From contig QANZ01001248.1 of NCBI GenBank assembly GCA_003254925.1, positions 20,762 through 84,761 on the forward strand: a DNA stretch of 64,000 nt. The letters are read 5' to 3'. Of this stretch, positions 60,838 through 64,000 are shown one piece after another. The notes under the pieces are model-generated. The model was not told the origin of the DNA, searched no databases, and worked only from the letters and a program-made list of their open reading frames with translations. Every line of letters begins with the position of its first letter. Position 1 is the stretch's first letter. The translations under genes were made by a program, and so were the position numbers. The stretch is from Chamaecrista fasciculata. Taxonomy: Eukaryota > Streptophyta > Magnoliopsida > Fabales > Fabaceae.

Positions 60838-61860
60838 AAAGTGTGGACCTATATATATATACACTCTTAGTTAAATTATTTGTTATATATATATAAGGGA
60901 ATAAAAATGATTTAGGTTTATTAAGATATAGATACATTTTATAAAAACAATGTAATTATGAGATTCGTTAATCGCAAGCATTTGATTAATTAGAATAGCT
61001 GACGCATACAAATAGTTTTTCCCATTTTTTTTAAAATTCGTTCAATTATATACGGAAGATCATAATTATGACTGTTTTGAAAATCATACTAGTTGAACTA
61101 GGAACCAGCTAGGAATCCGGTATGAGTTGGTTAGAAAACTGCTTTGATCCAAAAACTGATAAAAATTGGGAAATTAAAATCGTCCTAAATTGGACAATTT
61201 TGGGATTGAATGGTTCAAGAATTTTTTTTTGTTTTATTTTTTATTTTTTGGATTAAAATAATTCTATTTTAAATGATTTTTTTTGCTTATTAAGTTTAGA
61301 CTCAAAATCATACTCTACTTGCTAGTTTTTACTTCAACATTTGATCTTTTATACTTCTAGTTTTCACTTTTTTACTCAATCAAGTTTAAATCTAAAGAGT
61401 TTATTATATATTTTTAGTACTTATTAATATATTTTTATTATATTAAATATATTATTTTTATTTATTTAATTATTAACGGTCTGACTTCGGTTGGATCATT
61501 GAACTTTGAATCACTGCTTCAGTCGATTTAATTGCCGGTCCAATTTTAAGAACCTCGAATAAAAAGAAAAAGTGTGCACACATATATATATATATATATG
61601 CACTTAGTTTAGGCCAAAAAAAAAAATATATGCACTTAGTTAAATTATTTGTTATATATATATAAGGGAATAAAAATGATTAAGGTTAATTGAGATATAG
61701 ATACGTTTTATAATAAACAATGTAATTATGAGATTCGTTAATCAAACAATTGATTAGAATAACTGACACATACAAATAGTTTTGTCCCATTTTTTTCAAA
61801 TTCTAATAATATAAATTTGTTCAATTATATATGGAAGATCATAATTATGGCATTTGATAA
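60838..61860. repeat. Direct duplication on both sides of a hAT-like MITE
   Basis: 'ttagttaaattatttgttatatatatataagggaataaaaatgatt' (in part), 'caatgtaattatgagattcgttaatc' and 'ttcaattatata.ggaagatcataattatg' occur at about 60865-61072 and again at about 61636-61850. Between them at about 61085-61557 lies a CCGG-type MITE in reverse orientation to the one at 32.7 kb (its start, reverse-complemented, is cgaggttcttaaaattgg). Confidence 0.65.
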
Positions 61861-62382
61861 TTTCTAAAGCAAGAGGGTGATGGAGGCAATCTTTTAAATC
61901 TTTTTTCATGGCATGCAAATCTAAGGCCCACAAAGCACTAAGCCACCGATCTTGACATAAAGAAGGAGATGACTTTGTTTGCCTTTTGTAAAGAAAAGTA
62001 ATTAATTAATGGGACAAGAGAGAAGATCCACATCACCAAACAAATTAAATAAATTTGCATGAATTGTTAATTAAAGCCTTGCTTATAATTAATGTCAACT
62101 TGGCATGACACCACCTCAAAGCAAAACATAGTGCCTTATCCTTTTTAAAAACACTAAACAAAATATAACAAATTTGATCCCACCACTAAAAATGTGGGCC
62201 CTTCTCCAACCATGTGAATTTATTTTGTTTAATTTGTTGTCCTCTATTCTTTGGAGGATGATGAAATAAGATAAATTTGTATTTTTATTATTCATAAAAT
62301 ATGCATAAATAATGAAAAAAAATTGCTAGAATACTTAACAAAGTAATATTACAATTTTGATACATACTTTTTAAATCATGAA
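61861..62382. other. AT-rich DNA, no gene seen
   Basis: No coding features. 'ttttatttaat.tgt..tctattctttggaggatgat' at 62220-62262 recurs at 62690-62732, with 'atgtgggcccttctccaaccatgtgaa'-like sequence before each, so a ~470-bp unit may be duplicated here. Confidence 0.5.
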
Positions 62383-62553
62383 TTTCTCTCACCTATCTGT
62401 ATAGGAGTTTAAGTAAAGACTAATCTCATTCGAGTTTTAGAGATGAAACGGTTAGACCTTCTCAACAATGTCGACTCTATGAATCGAGCTTGGATTCTCT
62501 CTCTAGGGTGTAGCTTGTCAACTACTATACCAAACACTTATTGATAATTTTGT
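62383..62553 (-). mobile_element. SINE-like repeat (second family), longer copy
   Basis: On the reverse strand: A-box-like 'tggtatagtagttgac', B-box-like 'gctcgattc', then the segment shared with 27679-27795 and 'acagataggtgagagaaat'. The tail is not clear. Confidence 0.5.
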
Positions 62554-63519
62554 TACATTCCCATTTCAAAGTTAAATGATTTCAGCTAAAAATGACAATT
62601 TTATCTTATTTTAAAATTCAGTGACAATTTTAAATGAATTAAATGCATATTTAAATGTGGATCTTTCTTCAACCATGTGAAATTGTGAATGCATTTTATT
62701 TAATTTTTGTTTTCTATTCTTTAGAGGATGATAAGATATAACTTTTTTATTTTTATCATTTTTAAAATAGATTTTTTTCGGATTTAGAAGATGGTTGAAA
62801 TATTTAATAAAGTAATATTACAATTTCATTTCTAAACTTATCATTTTGAGCTAAAAGTGACAGTATTATTTTATTTTATTTAAAATTTAAACTTGGCTTT
62901 TTATATGAATTAAATGCATATTTAATATTTTAAACTATATAAATAATGATTATAAGGATATTTTTCAAAAAATATAAAATCGTAAAACTTCTTTTCTGGT
63001 TATGATTGGGATTTTCTTTTTATGAAAATAAGGATTATTAGCATATTCTTAGGATACATGAGAGTGATGTGTAATTGGGACAATATCTCAGTAGTGTGGT
63101 TTTCTTATACGTTTCACTAAATCCATTTTGTTAATTTAATTCAATGCAGACCACATATTCATAGTGAGATTATTTTGAAGATTCTTATATAAAAGAAATG
63201 TCTATGTCTATGCCTCTATGGTCTAATTTCACATAATTATCTTATATATAGTTAAACTCAATTCTATACTGATATACTGGCTTCTATTTATTTCTGATTG
63301 AGGAACTTTTTGATTGGTCCTAATTACTTAATTAAAAGGGAAAAATGTAACAAGATCTCTTAATTTTGGGTCATTTGGAAGTAGGCCTTTAAACTATTAA
63401 TTTTCAAAATCAAATCCATAAACTTTGAAGGTTTAGGAATTATATCCTTCTATCCATTTTTTTCACTAACGGTGTTAATTATTATTTAGATAAATTATAC
63501 ATAGATGGGTGAGGAAAAC
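62554..63519. other. AT-rich DNA, no gene seen
   Basis: No coding sequence. 62560-62640 and 62820-62920 share 'ttcatttctaaactta..tttgagctaaaa.tgaca..tttattttattt' type sequence, part of the duplicated unit noted upstream. Confidence 0.5.
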
Positions 63520-64000
63520 CCGTAATTTTTTTTGGTCAAAAGGTCATTTTGGCCCTAAATTTATGTCCTAATGTTCATTTTGGTCCATTATGTTTCAAAA
63601 TATTCAAATTGGTCCTAAGTGTTGACAAAATGTTTCATTTTGGTCTAAATATTGGTAAAATGTCATTTTGGTCCCAAATTATTGAATTTGGTCATCTTTC
63701 TCTCGTTTTCAAGTTCAAAGAACATGTTAAAATGAACTCGTAGCTTTGAATTTGTCACATTCGAATTTGAAATGAGAGAAATATAGTCAACTTTGCTTGT
63801 TTGATCATGAAACGAGCAGTCTACTTTTTAGACTGATTTGACCTTGTTTGCTAATGGCTCTCAACTGGATAGAGAAAGTGCTCTTTGAGAAAAATACGTA
63901 ACTCTAAACTCGTCGCGTTTGAACTTGCAATGAGTTATATTCAATAGTTTGGGATCAAAATAAAATATTTTACCAATATTTAGGACTAATTTGAACATTT
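63520..64000. repeat. Repeat of 'cattttggtcc' units, one edge of a larger element
   Basis: 'tcattttggccctaaatt', 'ttcattttggtcc', 'aaattggtcctaagtg' recur on the left, and the inverse 'aatatttaggactaatttgaac' appears at the window end. 'cgtcgcgtttgaacttgcaatgag' echoes 49410-49440. It is a foldback-type element, with its right edge near or beyond the window end. Confidence 0.55.

Overview
The window looks like nuclear DNA of a eudicot plant. It is AT-rich, its genes have GT-AG introns, and the intergenic space is packed with LTR retrotransposons, LINEs, tRNA-type SINEs and foldback or MITE elements. The species cannot be fixed from sequence alone. Four host genes can be read completely, and each gives an uninterrupted frame once spliced.

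Plus strand: (1) 5.8-7.6 kb holds a one-exon DUF3475/DUF668 protein of the PSK SIMULATOR type, with a spliced 5' leader. (2) 14.7-26.0 kb holds a 19-exon myotubularin-type 3-phosphoinositide phosphatase (855 residues, catalytic Cys442 in the CX5R motif). Minus strand: (3) 36.6-40.0 kb holds a seven-exon gene fusing a trihelix DNA-binding domain to a UMP-kinase-type amino-acid-kinase domain (506 residues). (4) 42.3-46.2 kb holds a seven-exon GAT1-like GABA/amino-acid transporter (465 residues). From memory, a DUF668 gene also sits next to a myotubularin gene in Arabidopsis (At5g04550/At5g04540), so the first pair may be conserved synteny. The genes do not form an obvious pathway.

Mobile DNA fills most of the rest. 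At 28.2-30.2 kb there is an internally deleted Ty1/copia element with both LTRs, a tRNA-Met-type primer site and a perfect 5-bp target duplication. At 30.4-32.2 kb there is a 5'-truncated LINE with a perfect 12-bp target duplication, and a relative lies at 1.3-2.05 kb. At 56.8-60.3 kb lies the 5' part of a Ty3/gypsy (Tat/Ogre-like) element with an intact 720-codon gag-protease frame; its pol is cut off at a single N. A solo LTR of the same family, with a 5-bp target duplication, lies at 50.96-51.58 kb. Smaller elements include Mutator-like foldbacks with 9-bp duplications, hAT-like MITEs, a PIF/Harbinger-like MITE flanked by TTA, and at least two SINE families.

Region by region: 0-4 kb is repeat-poor intergenic DNA with a LINE tail and a SINE. 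4-8 kb is the DUF668 gene. 8-14.6 kb is repeat-rich and ends in a duplicated upstream region of the myotubularin gene. 14.7-26 kb is that gene. 27-36 kb is a transposon cluster. 36.6-46.2 kb holds the two minus-strand genes separated by a 1.1-kb foldback. 46-64 kb is gene-free apart from transposon ORFs. Ns at 30414, 36436-36451, 50016 and 60290 mark assembly joins, and the sequence around them needs care.
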